Source: Paenibacillus sp. SY21-1 (GTDB lineage: Bacteria; Bacillota; Bacilli; Paenibacillales; Paenibacillaceae). From it: a stretch of DNA of 64,000 bases. The notes beneath the pieces are model-generated. The model did no database searches, was not told the DNA's origin, and was given only the letters and a program-made list of their open reading frames with translations. The stretch is taken from NCBI RefSeq assembly GCF_005222705.1, contig NZ_STGF01000014.1:62001-126000 (forward strand), in the 5' to 3' direction. Shown here one piece after another: positions 52,237 through 61,164 of this stretch (position 1 is its first letter; the number at the start of each line of letters is the position of its first letter). Both the position numbers and the translations under genes were made by a program.

Positions 52237-53232
52237 ATGCTAGCTGCCATAGGCAAATTTATCGGCTACAAAATGCTGCGCCTTGCTGCGCTGCTCGCGG
52301 CAGTCAGCGCAATCAGCTTTGTGCTTGTGAGCGCTTCGCCTATCGATCCGGTTCAGTCGTATATTGGAGCCGATACGATGCGGGTAGGCCCCGAGCAGCG
52401 GGAAGCGATCGCCGCCTACTGGGGACTCCATGATCCTCTGCAGATGCGATTTTTGAAATGGTGCTCCGCGCTGCTGCAAGGCGATATGGGAACGTCGATG
52501 ATCTATCGGGAGCCGGTAGCCGGGCTGATCGCCGAGCGATTTGCGAACTCGATTGCGTTGATGGCTTCCGCTTGGCTGCTGTCCGGTACGCTGGGCTTTG
52601 CAGCCGGCATAGCGGCCGCCATGCGCAAGGGCAGCCTGCTTGACCGCTGGATAACCGGCTATTGCTACACGCTTGCCTCTACGCCGGCTTTTTGGCTTGG
52701 GCTGCTGCTTATGATGCTGTTCGGGGTGTGGCTGGGCTGGCTGCCTGTCGGACTCGGCGTGCCGGCTGGCGTACCGGCCGATCAGGTGACCTGGCTGGAT
52801 CGGCTTCGCCACCTGATTCTGCCTGCGCTGACGTTAAGCGCCGCTGGCATCGCTCCTATTGCGCTGCATACGCGCCAAAAGCTGCTTGATGTTCTTGCCA
52901 GCGATTATGTGCTTTTCGCCAGAGCGCGCGGGGAGCGCGGCTGGTCGCTGCTCAGGCGTCATGGGCTGCGGAATGTAGCGCTGCCCGCGCTTACCTTGCA
53001 GTTTGCTTCCTTCGGGGAATTGTTCGGAGGCGCGGTGCTGGCCGAGCAGGTATTCACCTATCCCGGACTGGGCCAGGCCGCGGTAGAGGCCGGACTCCGG
53101 GGCGACGTTCCGCTGCTGATGGGCATCGTGTTGTGCAGCACCGTCTTTGTATTTACCGGAAATGCGCTGGCAGACGGCTGCTACCGGCTGGTTGACCCGC
53201 GGATGCGGCTTGGAAAGGAGGAGCGCGTATGA
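52237..53232 (+). CDS. nikB: Nickel ABC transporter permease
   Basis: 331 aa, DppB/NikB type. An N-terminal helix (LAALLAAVSAISFVLVSASP) is followed by a periplasmic segment with GLHDPLQMRFLKWCSALLQG, MGTSMIYREPV and five more helices. The coupling motif is VLFARARGERGWSLLRRHGL and LAEQVFTYPGLGQAAVEAGL is the family C-terminal signature. The next permease overlaps by 4 nt. Confidence 0.92.
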   Translation: MLAAIGKFIGYKMLRLAALLAAVSAISFVLVSASPIDPVQSYIGADTMRVGPEQREAIAAYWGLHDPLQMRFLKWCSALLQGDMGTSMIYREPVAGLIAERFANSIALMASAWLLSGTLGFAAGIAAAMRKGSLLDRWITGYCYTLASTPAFWLGLLLMMLFGVWLGWLPVGLGVPAGVPADQVTWLDRLRHLILPALTLSAAGIAPIALHTRQKLLDVLASDYVLFARARGERGWSLLRRHGLRNVALPALTLQFASFGELFGGAVLAEQVFTYPGLGQAAVEAGLRGDVPLLMGIVLCSTVFVFTGNALADGCYRLVDPRMRLGKEERV

Positions 53233-54089
53233 AAGCGAGGCCGACAAGCGAATCGTTGACAGGAATTCCGCATTTGAACGGGCGTCAGCGGATGCTGCTC
53301 GCCGCCGCGGCCGCGGCGCTGCTGTTCGCCGTTATTTTTGCTGCAAGCCTGCTGCTGGGAGAAAGAGGACTTGCCGTATCGCTGCCGGAGCGAAGCTTGG
53401 CCCCCTCGCTGCAGCATCCGTTCGGCACGGATTGGCTTGGCCGGGACATGCTGTCCCGCACGGTGCAGGGGCTCGCGCTCAGCATTCAGGTAGGACTGCT
53501 TGGTGCGGCAGGAAGCACGTTCATTGCGGCGGGGCTCGGTCTGATGGCCGGAGCGCTGGGGCGCACGGCTGACCGGGTCATTTCCTGGCTGATCGACGTC
53601 AGCTTAAGCGTGCCGCATTTGGTCATGCTGATCCTTATTGCTTTTGTGTGCGGAGGAGGATTAAAGGGCGTGACGATCGGCATTATGCTTACCCATTGGC
53701 CTACGCTTGCGCGTCTGATTCGAGCGGAGGCGATACAGCTGATGTCCGCCGAATATATTCAAGTGTCGCGCAAGCTGGGACGTTCCCCATTGTGGGTGGC
53801 CACCCGTCATCTGGCGCCGCACATCGGTCCACAGCTGCTGATCGGGTTTCTGATGCTGTTCCCGCACGCGGTGCTGCATGAAGCGGCGATCACGTTTCTG
53901 GGTTTGGGGATGTCGCCGCATCAGCCGGCGATCGGCATTATTTTATCCGAATCGATGCGTTATCTTTCGACTGGCATGTGGTGGCTGGCGGTGTTCCCCG
54001 GGCTCGGTCTGCTTGCTACGGTAGGGATGTTCGGGCTCTTGGGGCGGCATGCAAGGGAGGCGCTTGACCCGCGCAGCTCGCATATTTAG
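53229..54089 (+). CDS. nikC: Nickel ABC transporter permease
   Basis: 286 aa, DppC/NikC type. HPFGTDWLGRDMLSRTVQG is the family's signature loop, followed by helices and the coupling loop AEYIQVSRKLGRSPLWVATR, then HEAAITFLGLGMSPHQPAIG. It forms the pore with NikB. The start overlaps nikB (ATGA). Confidence 0.92.
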   Translation: MKARPTSESLTGIPHLNGRQRMLLAAAAAALLFAVIFAASLLLGERGLAVSLPERSLAPSLQHPFGTDWLGRDMLSRTVQGLALSIQVGLLGAAGSTFIAAGLGLMAGALGRTADRVISWLIDVSLSVPHLVMLILIAFVCGGGLKGVTIGIMLTHWPTLARLIRAEAIQLMSAEYIQVSRKLGRSPLWVATRHLAPHIGPQLLIGFLMLFPHAVLHEAAITFLGLGMSPHQPAIGIILSESMRYLSTGMWWLAVFPGLGLLATVGMFGLLGRHAREALDPRSSHI

Positions 54090-54117
54090 ACATCGAGCCA
54101 GGAAAGGGGATGATGGT

Positions 54118-55041
54118 ATGGCATTGCTTGAAATAAAGGATTTGTCGATTTCGTTTCAGCGGTATGCAAAGGGCAGCCGGAGGAGGAGCCTAGCAGCCGC
54201 CAGAAATATTAGTCTATCGGTGAAGGCGGGGGAAGTCGTCGCTGTGGTCGGGTCAAGCGGTTCGGGCAAAAGCCTGCTCGCTCATGCGGTCATGGGCATC
54301 CTTCCGGCGAATGCCCGGCAAACCGGCACGATCCTCTATGACGGCGTGGTGCTCGATGAACAGCAGCTTAGGCAATACCGGGGAAAAGAGATTGCCATGG
54401 TGCCGCAGTCGGTGGACTACCTTGACCCGCTGCTGCGGATCGGCAAGCAGCTTCCGGCAGCGGGAGACGGAGCAAAGGAGCGGCAAGAGCGGATCGGCCT
54501 GCTGGAGCGGCTTCAGCTTGGACGCTGGATAGAGAAGCTATACCCGTTTCAGCTCTCGGGCGGGATGGCGCGGAAGGTGCTGCTGGCAACGGCGGCGGTC
54601 GAGCGCACGAGGCTGATTATCGCCGATGAGCCGACTCCGGGTATGCCTGATGCGGATGTGCGCGAGGCGCTTTCGCATTTTCGCAGGCTTGCGGATGCAG
54701 GCTGCGCGGTGCTGCTTATAACGCATGACATAACGGCCGCGCTTCGTATTGCTGACCGGGTTGCGGTGCTCTATGCAGGCGAAGCGATCGAGGTGGCGGC
54801 GGCCGATGACTTCGCGGACGACGGAGCTCGTCTGCGCCATCCTTATACGAAGGCGTTATGGCGGGCGCTGCCGGAGAACGGTTTTTCGCCGCTTGCGGGG
54901 GTCCAGCCCGGAAGCGGAGCTGTGTCGGAGGGCTGCAGCTTTGCGGCGCGCTGCCAGCTCGCCACCAGCAGCTGCGCGGAGGCCAGACCGGAGCTGCGGG
55001 AGCTGCGCGGCGGACTGTCGAGGTGTGTCCATGCGACTTGA
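54118..55041 (+). CDS. nikD: Nickel ABC transporter ATP-binding protein
   Basis: 307 aa from ATG 54118 (GGAAAGGGG about 8 nt upstream). Walker A is GSSGSGKSL, the signature is LSGGMARKVLLA (normally LSGGMLQR), and Walker B is LIIADEPTPGMP. The Cys-rich oligopeptide-transporter tail is present (GCSFAARCQLATSSC). The ARK after the signature replaces the common LQR, and the D-loop area is GMPD rather than the usual ALD. Either may lower activity or reflect an asymmetric NikD/NikE pair. Confidence 0.88.
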   Translation: MALLEIKDLSISFQRYAKGSRRRSLAAARNISLSVKAGEVVAVVGSSGSGKSLLAHAVMGILPANARQTGTILYDGVVLDEQQLRQYRGKEIAMVPQSVDYLDPLLRIGKQLPAAGDGAKERQERIGLLERLQLGRWIEKLYPFQLSGGMARKVLLATAAVERTRLIIADEPTPGMPDADVREALSHFRRLADAGCAVLLITHDITAALRIADRVAVLYAGEAIEVAAADDFADDGARLRHPYTKALWRALPENGFSPLAGVQPGSGAVSEGCSFAARCQLATSSCAEARPELRELRGGLSRCVHAT

Positions 55042-55636
55042 AGGAATCGGTCTTGGGTGGCGTTACGCAGGCGGAGAGTGGTTGTTCCGCGGCATGAATG
55101 TAACGGTAAGCCCCGGGGAAACGGTTGGTCTGGCCGGACCAAGCGGCAGCGGCAAATCGACGCTGGCCAAGCTGCTTGCCGGCTATTTAAAGCCGTTGGA
55201 AGGCAGGGTAACGATTGATGGACGTGCGGCGGCAGCCCGGGGCAGCGATCCCGTCCAGCTTATTTTTCAGCATCCTGAGCGTGCCGTTAATCCGCGCTGG
55301 AAGCTTGGCGCAACGCTCGCCGAAGGCTTCAAGCCGGATGGAGAGCTGCTGGAGCGGCTTGGCATTCAGCAGGACTGGCTGTCACGCTTTCCCGGCGAGC
55401 TGTCAGGCGGAGAGCTGCAGCGCTGCTGCATCGCCCGGGCGCTGGGCCCGGATACGCGCTTTATTGTCGCCGACGAGATGACGACGATGCTCGACGCGGT
55501 CACCCAGGCGCAAATCTGGCATTCCCTGCTCGAGATTGCCGCGAAGCGCAAGCTAGGTCTGCTGGTCATCAGCCACGATTACGCGCTGATCAGCCGGATT
55601 TGCAATCGATTGGAAAAGCTGTCCGTCGAAAGTTAG
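55031..55636 (+). CDS. nikE: Nickel ABC transporter ATP-binding protein, short form
   Basis: 201 aa from ATG 55031, overlapping nikD by 11 nt. Walker A is GPSGSGKST, the signature is LSGGELQRCCIARAL and Walker B is FIVADEMTTMLDA (Met replaces the usual Pro, giving DEMT rather than DEPT; such variants occur in this family). It ends soon after the switch His (VISHDYAL), with no C-terminal oligopeptide-transporter tail. At 201 aa it is shorter than typical NikE (about 250-270 aa). The core catalytic motifs are complete, so it may be functional with the tail supplied by NikD. Confidence 0.88.
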   Translation: MRLEGIGLGWRYAGGEWLFRGMNVTVSPGETVGLAGPSGSGKSTLAKLLAGYLKPLEGRVTIDGRAAAARGSDPVQLIFQHPERAVNPRWKLGATLAEGFKPDGELLERLGIQQDWLSRFPGELSGGELQRCCIARALGPDTRFIVADEMTTMLDAVTQAQIWHSLLEIAAKRKLGLLVISHDYALISRICNRLEKLSVES

Positions 55637-55723
55637 CCGCGGGCAGCCTTGTTTCTATCCATTTCGCTCCGGGTACATGTTCCTTATAGATCATAGGAGC
55701 TGTATCGGAATGGAGACGATCAT

Positions 55724-56839
55724 ATGAAGCTGCAACAACACCATGAACCAGGAAAGACGCGCCACCGGCTGGGCCATTTTATTAAAAGATGCGTTGCCGT
55801 CATTCTGGTGCTGCTTATTGTATATTTGTGCTCGCTTGTCGATTTTATTTTTCGTCCCTTGTGGTCGCTGTTCAGTCTGATCATTATTCCGCTTATGCTG
55901 GCGGGTTTCTTCTATTACCTGCTGCGGCCGCTTGTCGACTGGATGCAGCGTCGCAAGCTGAAGCGTACGCTCGCCGTCTTGCTGCTGTATCTCGCGTTTG
56001 CGCTCGTAGCCGTCGGCTTTACGATCATTGTCTGGCCGATGCTGCGCGCCCAGGTCATGAATCTGGCGGACAATGCGCCATCGCTGTTCAATACGTTAAG
56101 CGAGCAGGTGATGGAGCTTGAGCGAAGCGGCTTTCTGGCCGTCTTGCTGCCTGAAAACTTTAATCCGCTGTCCAAGCTGACCGATTATTTGAACGAAGGC
56201 TTTTCTGTCTTGACGGAGTACATGACGGGGCTTTTCTCCTTTTTCTCCAATTTTACGATTGTGATGATTACATTCCCGATTCTATTGTTCTATATGCTGA
56301 AAGAGGGCGGGAAGTTCGGCGATGCGATTATCGCCTTCACCCCAAGACGTTTTCGGCAGGATGCATCGGAGGTTATCAAGGAAATCGATCACGCCCTGGG
56401 CGGATTTATCGTAGGCCGCGTAATCGTGAACGTAGCGCTTGGCGTCCTGATGTATATCGGCTTTTTGTTTATCGATTTGCCCTATGCGCTGCTGCTGACA
56501 GTCGTAGCGGTCATTCTTAACTTTATTCCGTTTATCGGCTCGTTTCTGTCCTCGGTTCCCATTGTCATCATCGCTTTTACCGTTTCACCGGCTACCGCCA
56601 TCTGGTCGGTCGTCATTATTACCGTCGCCCAGCAGATTCAGGATAATCTGATCGCTCCGTATGTGTTCGGCAAGCAGCTGGACATTCATCCGCTTACAAC
56701 GATTCTGCTAGTGCTTGTCGGAGGAGATTTGGCCGGCATACTCGGCATTTTGCTTATTATTCCTTTGTATATGATTCTAAAAATCGTATGGCTGAAAATA
56801 TATGAGCTGTTTATCAAGGAGCAATGGGAGAATGCTTGA
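55724..56839 (+). CDS. AI-2E family transporter (PerM/YtvI-like)
   Basis: 371 aa with about eight membrane segments (VAVILVLLIVYLCSLVDFIF, FSLIIIPLMLAGFFYYLLRP, LAVLLLYLAFALVAVGFTII, LLVGG-type helices near the C terminus). The family motif region VVAVILNFIPFIGSFLSSVP and the FGKQLDIHPLTTILLVLVGG stretch are typical. Members export AI-2, ions or other small molecules or act as permeases of unknown cargo. It stands alone between nikE and the HemD-like gene. Confidence 0.9.
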   Translation: MKLQQHHEPGKTRHRLGHFIKRCVAVILVLLIVYLCSLVDFIFRPLWSLFSLIIIPLMLAGFFYYLLRPLVDWMQRRKLKRTLAVLLLYLAFALVAVGFTIIVWPMLRAQVMNLADNAPSLFNTLSEQVMELERSGFLAVLLPENFNPLSKLTDYLNEGFSVLTEYMTGLFSFFSNFTIVMITFPILLFYMLKEGGKFGDAIIAFTPRRFRQDASEVIKEIDHALGGFIVGRVIVNVALGVLMYIGFLFIDLPYALLLTVVAVILNFIPFIGSFLSSVPIVIIAFTVSPATAIWSVVIITVAQQIQDNLIAPYVFGKQLDIHPLTTILLVLVGGDLAGILGILLIIPLYMILKIVWLKIYELFIKEQWENA

Positions 56840-56888
56840 CATCTACATGTAATAAAAGGTTTTTTGTAATGCGCGTTTCAACGGCTTC

Positions 56889-56897
56889 TGGTATAAT
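56889..56897 (+). promoter_or_regulatory. Extended -10 promoter of the HemD-like gene
   Basis: TGGTATAAT contains a perfect TATAAT (56892-56897) with the TGn extension that compensates for the absence of a clear -35. It lies about 60 nt before the start codon. Confidence 0.55.
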
Positions 56898-56957
56898 GAC
56901 GTCTGAAGTGCTGGAAGTATAGTCATTAATGAAAGCGCGGTGCGAAGGACAATGGCG

Positions 56958-57773
56958 ATGGAAGCCTTGAAAAATAAAAAAATCGTGATTGCAGGCTCGC
57001 GCAAAACGGATGAAATGTCGCTTATCGTCGAGCGGCAAGGCGGAGTGCCAATCATACGTTCTTTGCAGGGGCTGACGATGTTCGACGAGCAAATGCTGGA
57101 GGAGCCGCTGCGCAGGTTTGCAGCGCGCGGAGCGGATTGGGTCATCTTGACGACGGGCATGGGCTCGGACAGCATTGTTGCCGCAGCGGACAAGCTTGGC
57201 ATCAGGGAGGAAGTGCTCGCTCGGCTGGCCGAAGCGTCGATTGCGACACGAGGCTACAAAACTGCCGCTTTTATGAAGCGCAGCGGATTGCAGGCCGTAG
57301 TTACCGATGACGACGGGACGATGCAGGGGCTAAGCGAAAAGCTGGCAGGCTATGAAATTGCGGGCACCCGGGTGTGGATTCAATTGCATGGGGAAGCCGC
57401 GCCGGAGCTGGAGCGGTATTTGAACAGCCGCGGCGCCGCCGAAGTGGAGGTCGTTCTCCCTTACCGCCATGTTCCGCCGCAACCGGATGTGCTTCACGCT
57501 TTTGTGGCGGAGGTGCTCGCCGGGGGAATCGATGCGGTATGCTTCACGACAGCTGTGCAGGCCAAATACCTGTTCGGCTATGCGCGCGAGGCTGGCGTGG
57601 AGAAGCCGCTTCTTGACGCTTTTGCAGGCGCAGTGCTAGTTGGCGCAGTAGGCAAGGTGACGGCTCGCGCGCTGCGGGAATTCGGCGTGGAACGAATCGT
57701 CGTTCCCGAGCTGGAGCGGATGGGCGCGTTAATTATTGAGCTGGGACGGTATTACGATCGCTCTGAACGTTAA
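56958..57773 (+). CDS. Uroporphyrinogen-III synthase (HemD) family protein
   Basis: 271 aa from ATG 56958 (AAGGA 8 nt upstream; ATG 56952 is an alternative). The two-lobed HemD fold is recognisable (KKIVIAGSRKTDEMSLIVER, GADWVILTTGMGSDSIVAAA, GTRVWIQLHGEAAPELERYL, GIDAVCFTTAVQAKYLFGYA, LVGAVGKVTARALREFGV). The reaction would close hydroxymethylbilane to uroporphyrinogen III. It is not next to other haem genes, so it may be a second copy or a domain reused in sirohaem or cobalamin metabolism. Whether it is the main HemD cannot be told here. Confidence 0.85.
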   Translation: MEALKNKKIVIAGSRKTDEMSLIVERQGGVPIIRSLQGLTMFDEQMLEEPLRRFAARGADWVILTTGMGSDSIVAAADKLGIREEVLARLAEASIATRGYKTAAFMKRSGLQAVVTDDDGTMQGLSEKLAGYEIAGTRVWIQLHGEAAPELERYLNSRGAAEVEVVLPYRHVPPQPDVLHAFVAEVLAGGIDAVCFTTAVQAKYLFGYAREAGVEKPLLDAFAGAVLVGAVGKVTARALREFGVERIVVPELERMGALIIELGRYYDRSER

Positions 57774-57810
57774 TTCAATCATGCAGCTGCCCGGCATCCT
57801 GCTGAGTACC

Positions 57811-57857
57811 GTGTATGCGCCAGTCTGCTGCCGGAAGCGGACCGGCGCATACGCTTT
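57811..57857 (+). terminator. Hairpin between the HemD-like gene and the AraC regulator
   Basis: GTGTATGCGCC pairs with GGCGCATACGC (11 bp, one wobble) with a 22-nt loop, then TTTGATG. The T run is short, so termination may be partial. It lies between convergent genes. Confidence 0.5.
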
Positions 57858-57940
57858 GATGAACGCAGCGGCTGAACGCCAAGCCCGATCGCTTGGGCCC
57901 AGCAGCGCGTGAGCTGCATAAAAAGAGGCTTGCGCCGCGC

Positions 57941-58828
57941 TTACCGCTTGGTTTGCGCGCTAGCTTGCTGCTTTTTTTTGCGATAATCCCTCGGAACAAG
58001 CCCCTTCGCCTCGCGAAAAAGACGCGAAAATGTTTTGTATGAGCCATATCCCGCTTCAAGGGCAATGTCCGCTACGCTCATATCCGTTGACACCAGCAAG
58101 CTGCAGGCATGTCGCAGCCGCAAATCGTTGAGAAAGTGGACAAAGGTTTGCCCGGTCGTCTGCTTGATCAATTCGCTGAGGCGGGAAGCGCTGATCGAGA
58201 ACCGCGCGGCAAGCTCGGACAAGGCCAGCTCCTCGCGATAGTTGCCATGGATGTACTGGATGACCGGCCAAATCGTCGCTCCCGACTTCGTCAAGCCGCT
58301 TGATGCCGCAACAGGGGCCGGCGCCGTTTTTCTTCTGCATCTGTCGAAACAAGCGAGAATTTCCTTCAGCCTGATTTGAAGCATCGTTTCACGCCACGGT
58401 TCATTGCCCTTGTACTCCTTATACATATCCGCGATCAAATCGTTCATCTTCTCTTTATCCCGGCCTTGCATGTGAATAAAAGAAGGAAGCGCGTCCTCTC
58501 CGATCAAGTCCATCAGCGCCTCTTCATGCCCGCTTGGCATCAGCACATCCATGCTGAAATTGCAATTGTACAGAACAAGCGTGCTTCCCGGCTCCGTGAA
58601 CAGCTCATGCACCTGATAAGGAAGCACAAAGGTGAACGTTCCGGGCAGCATCTCATGCCGGACATCGTTGATCGTCTCGGAGCCCTGTCCGTCAATGACG
58701 TAGGAAAACTCCAAAAAGTCGTGTCGGTGTGGACGGAAGCCGTGATACAGACGATTTTGGCTAAGATGAATCGGCGAAGAAGTGTCCATGTTTGGGTACG
58801 TTTTCAAATAAGCCGGAATATAAGTCAT
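57941..58828 (-). CDS. AraC-family regulator with cupin sensor domain
   Basis: 295 aa. The N-terminal cupin (about 20-100; YHGFRPHRHDFLEFSYVIDG, MLPGTFTFVLPYQVHEL) binds a sugar or related ligand. The C-terminal AraC domain has two helix-turn-helices (LALSELAARFSISASRLSEL; SVADIALEAGYGSYKTFSRL). It is divergent from the Gfo/Idh gene with 128 nt between the start codons, so it probably activates the plus-strand sugar genes 58957-64000 when the sugar is present. A basic, Gln/Ala-rich tail ends the protein. Confidence 0.93.
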   Translation of the reverse strand: MTYIPAYLKTYPNMDTSSPIHLSQNRLYHGFRPHRHDFLEFSYVIDGQGSETINDVRHEMLPGTFTFVLPYQVHELFTEPGSTLVLYNCNFSMDVLMPSGHEEALMDLIGEDALPSFIHMQGRDKEKMNDLIADMYKEYKGNEPWRETMLQIRLKEILACFDRCRRKTAPAPVAASSGLTKSGATIWPVIQYIHGNYREELALSELAARFSISASRLSELIKQTTGQTFVHFLNDLRLRHACSLLVSTDMSVADIALEAGYGSYKTFSRLFREAKGLVPRDYRKKKQQASAQTKR

Positions 58829-58956
58829 CGAAAAGTCCTTCCCCCGAAAAACTGAGACTTTTACCGAAAAAACAGCATGCTTTCTCGTTTTGTTTATTTT
58901 AACATAAAGAGCGAGTCAACACTGTTCTGAAGTAAAAGTTTGAGGAGGAATTCCTT

Positions 58957-60033
58957 GTGACGGGTGTAAATAAAATTCGAATCGGCATTATCGGGGCGGG
59001 AAATATCGGCGGCGTGCATGCAAGCCAGTTTTCTTTGCTGTCGGAGCAATGCGAAATTACGGCGATTACGGACGCGTATTTGCCGATGGCGGTAGAGCGT
59101 GCAAAGCAATACGACATTCCCAATGTCGTTGCGACGGCGGAGGAGCTGATTCAGCGGCCGGACGTAGATGCGGTGGTCATCGGCGTGCCCAATCAATATC
59201 ACGCGCCCTTAGCGCTGCAGGCCATTCAGGCCGGCAAGCATGTGCTGCTCGAGAAGCCGATGGCGATCGATGCGGCGGCGGCGCGGGACATATGGCAAGC
59301 AAGCCAGCATTCGCAAAGCGTTGTCATGGTTGCGCATCAAATGCGCTGGGAATCGGTGCCGATGCAGATCAAGGAGCAAATCGACCGCGGCGAGCTTGGC
59401 AAAATCTATACGGCCAAAACCGGCTGGTACCGCCGCAAGGGCATTCCGGGCTGGGGCACCTGGTTTACGCAAATGAACCAATCGGGCGGAGGCCCGCTCA
59501 TTGATATCGGCGTCCACATGCTTGATCTGGCCTTGTACCTGATGGGCGATCCTAAGCCGGTTTCGGTATACGGCGCAACTTATGCACAGTTCGGTCCTAA
59601 GAAAAAGGGCATTGGAACATGGGGCAAGCCGGATTGGAACGGCATTTACGATGTGGAGGATTTGGCGACAGCGCTCATCAAAATGGAGGATGGCAGCACC
59701 TTGTCGCTTGAAGTGAGCTGGGCGGTGCATATGGATACCGACAATACGCCGTTCATCCATCTTATGGGCTCGGAGGGCGGCGCGAGCTATCGCGGAGCCA
59801 AAGGCAAGCTGTTGACCGAAAAGTTCGATCAAGCGATCGAGACGGAAATTTCAAGACCGGACAACGACGAGAGCGAGCGGGCGCGTCTGAGCCGCCATTT
59901 CCTCGAATGTATCCGGGAGAACAAGCAGCCGATTACTTCGGTGCTGTCGGGACTGACGAACAACCTGATTCTGGACGCCATTTATGAATCGTCGCGTACC
60001 GGACATGAAGTGAAGCTGGATTGGAACCTATAA
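58957..60033 (+). CDS. Gfo/Idh/MocA-family sugar oxidoreductase
   Basis: 358 aa from GTG 58957 (GAGGAGG 8 nt upstream). The N-terminal Rossmann fold (IRIGIIGAGNIGGVHASQFS) is followed by the EKP motif (HVLLEKPMAI, K near 98). The C-terminal substrate domain has GGGPLIDIGVHMLDLALYLM with the typical catalytic D/H pair. It should oxidise or reduce a sugar, inositol or sugar-acid with NAD(P). It forms a run with the isomerase gene 23 nt downstream. Such pairs catabolise keto-inositol or oxidised sugars. The substrate is unknown. Confidence 0.93.
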   Translation: MTGVNKIRIGIIGAGNIGGVHASQFSLLSEQCEITAITDAYLPMAVERAKQYDIPNVVATAEELIQRPDVDAVVIGVPNQYHAPLALQAIQAGKHVLLEKPMAIDAAAARDIWQASQHSQSVVMVAHQMRWESVPMQIKEQIDRGELGKIYTAKTGWYRRKGIPGWGTWFTQMNQSGGGPLIDIGVHMLDLALYLMGDPKPVSVYGATYAQFGPKKKGIGTWGKPDWNGIYDVEDLATALIKMEDGSTLSLEVSWAVHMDTDNTPFIHLMGSEGGASYRGAKGKLLTEKFDQAIETEISRPDNDESERARLSRHFLECIRENKQPITSVLSGLTNNLILDAIYESSRTGHEVKLDWNL

Positions 60034-60056
60034 TCGCTGAATGGGGGAATGGCAAG

Positions 60057-60899
60057 ATGCTTAGAGGTTTAACGGGAGCTGGGCTTGGACAGCTTGAAAG
60101 CGATGAGCAGCTGATCAGGCTCGCTTCGGAGCATGGCTTTCAAACGGTCGATCTGGATGCAGCCGGGTTTGTCGCCCGCCATGGCTTGGAGGAAGCGAAG
60201 GCTTTGCTTGAGCGGCACCGGATAGCCATTGGCTCGTTCGGACTGCCGGTTGAATGGAGAACGACAGAGGAAGCGTTCCGTCAAGGGCTGGAGAAGCTGG
60301 TGACGGCTGCGCAAGCGGCTGCCGCTCTCGGCTGCACAAGCTGCTGCACGTATATTTTGCCTTCAACCGATTTGAAGGCGGCCCATTTCATGGCGCTGGC
60401 TACACGCAGACTTCGGACATGCGCGCAAATTCTGGGCGCCTACGGCATCAGGCTTGGCCTGGAGTTTGTTGGCCCGCATCATTTGCGGACGCGGTGGGCG
60501 AATCCGTTTATTTGGACGCTGGAGGAAACGCTTGACTGGATCGACGCCATCGGCGAGAGCAATGTCGGTTTGCTGTTCGATGCTTATCACTGGTACACCA
60601 ACGAATTGACGGTGGCCGATATTGAAAAGCTCCGTCCCGAGCAAATCGTCCATGTGCATCTGAACGATGCGCCGGATGTGCCGGTGGAAGAGGCGCTTGA
60701 CAACGGCCGCGTGTACCCTGGCGAAGGCGTTATCGATTTGGCCGGATTTCTCTCGGCGCTAAGCCTTATTGGCTACAAGGGCTCGGTGTCGCAGGAAATA
60801 CTGACGGCGGAACGCCCGTCGGAGTCGCCCGAGGAGCTGGCCGCACGCTCGCAGGCGGGCTTTGATAAAGTGTTCCGCGCGGCAGGACTTTTCGAGTAA
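60057..60899 (+). CDS. Sugar phosphate isomerase/epimerase-like TIM-barrel protein
   Basis: 280 aa from ATG 60057 (GGGGGAA upstream; an in-frame TTG at 60021 lies inside the upstream gene). The AP-endonuclease-2 type TIM barrel has the metal-binding set of its family: LGLEFVGPH (E near 140), NVGLLFDAYHWY (D and H near 180), IVHVHLNDAP (H near 203) and VSQEILT (E near 245). These are the positions of D-tagatose 3-epimerase/IolE-like enzymes. It probably acts on the product of the oxidoreductase before it. Confidence 0.9.
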   Translation: MLRGLTGAGLGQLESDEQLIRLASEHGFQTVDLDAAGFVARHGLEEAKALLERHRIAIGSFGLPVEWRTTEEAFRQGLEKLVTAAQAAAALGCTSCCTYILPSTDLKAAHFMALATRRLRTCAQILGAYGIRLGLEFVGPHHLRTRWANPFIWTLEETLDWIDAIGESNVGLLFDAYHWYTNELTVADIEKLRPEQIVHVHLNDAPDVPVEEALDNGRVYPGEGVIDLAGFLSALSLIGYKGSVSQEILTAERPSESPEELAARSQAGFDKVFRAAGLFE

Positions 60900-60934
60900 T
60901 TAGGATCTATTCAGGTTAGACCATTGCAAGCAAG

Positions 60935-60976
60935 GGCCTCGCTCTCCGTTCATACGCGGAGGGCAAGGTCTTTTTT
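60935..60976 (+). terminator. Terminator between the isomerase and the GH95 gene
   Basis: A 14-position stem (two wobbles, one mismatch): GGCCTCGCTCTCCG with CGGAGGGCAAGGTC, followed by TTTTTT. It lies 35 nt after the stop. Confidence 0.8.
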
Positions 60977-61109
60977 CGTCTGCTGTCGATCCGTGTGGAA
61001 CGTCCAAAGCGCGGTTGGAGGGGAGATGCGGTTTCCGCGGCACTGATTTTAGCATGATTTTATGTGAAATTTGCAGGGTATTGTCTGGGATTGCCGCTAC
61101 GCTATCATG

Positions 61110-61115
61110 TATAAT
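61110..61115 (+). promoter_or_regulatory. -10 element of the GH95/GH3 transcript
   Basis: A perfect TATAAT, 50 nt before the GTG start of the GH95 gene. No good -35 is at 16-18 nt, so an activator such as the AraC protein at 57941 may be needed. Confidence 0.4.
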
Positions 61116-61164
61116 AAGCTGGGTTTTGCAATCCATTACGTTTAATTTAGAGGAGGCTTACGCA

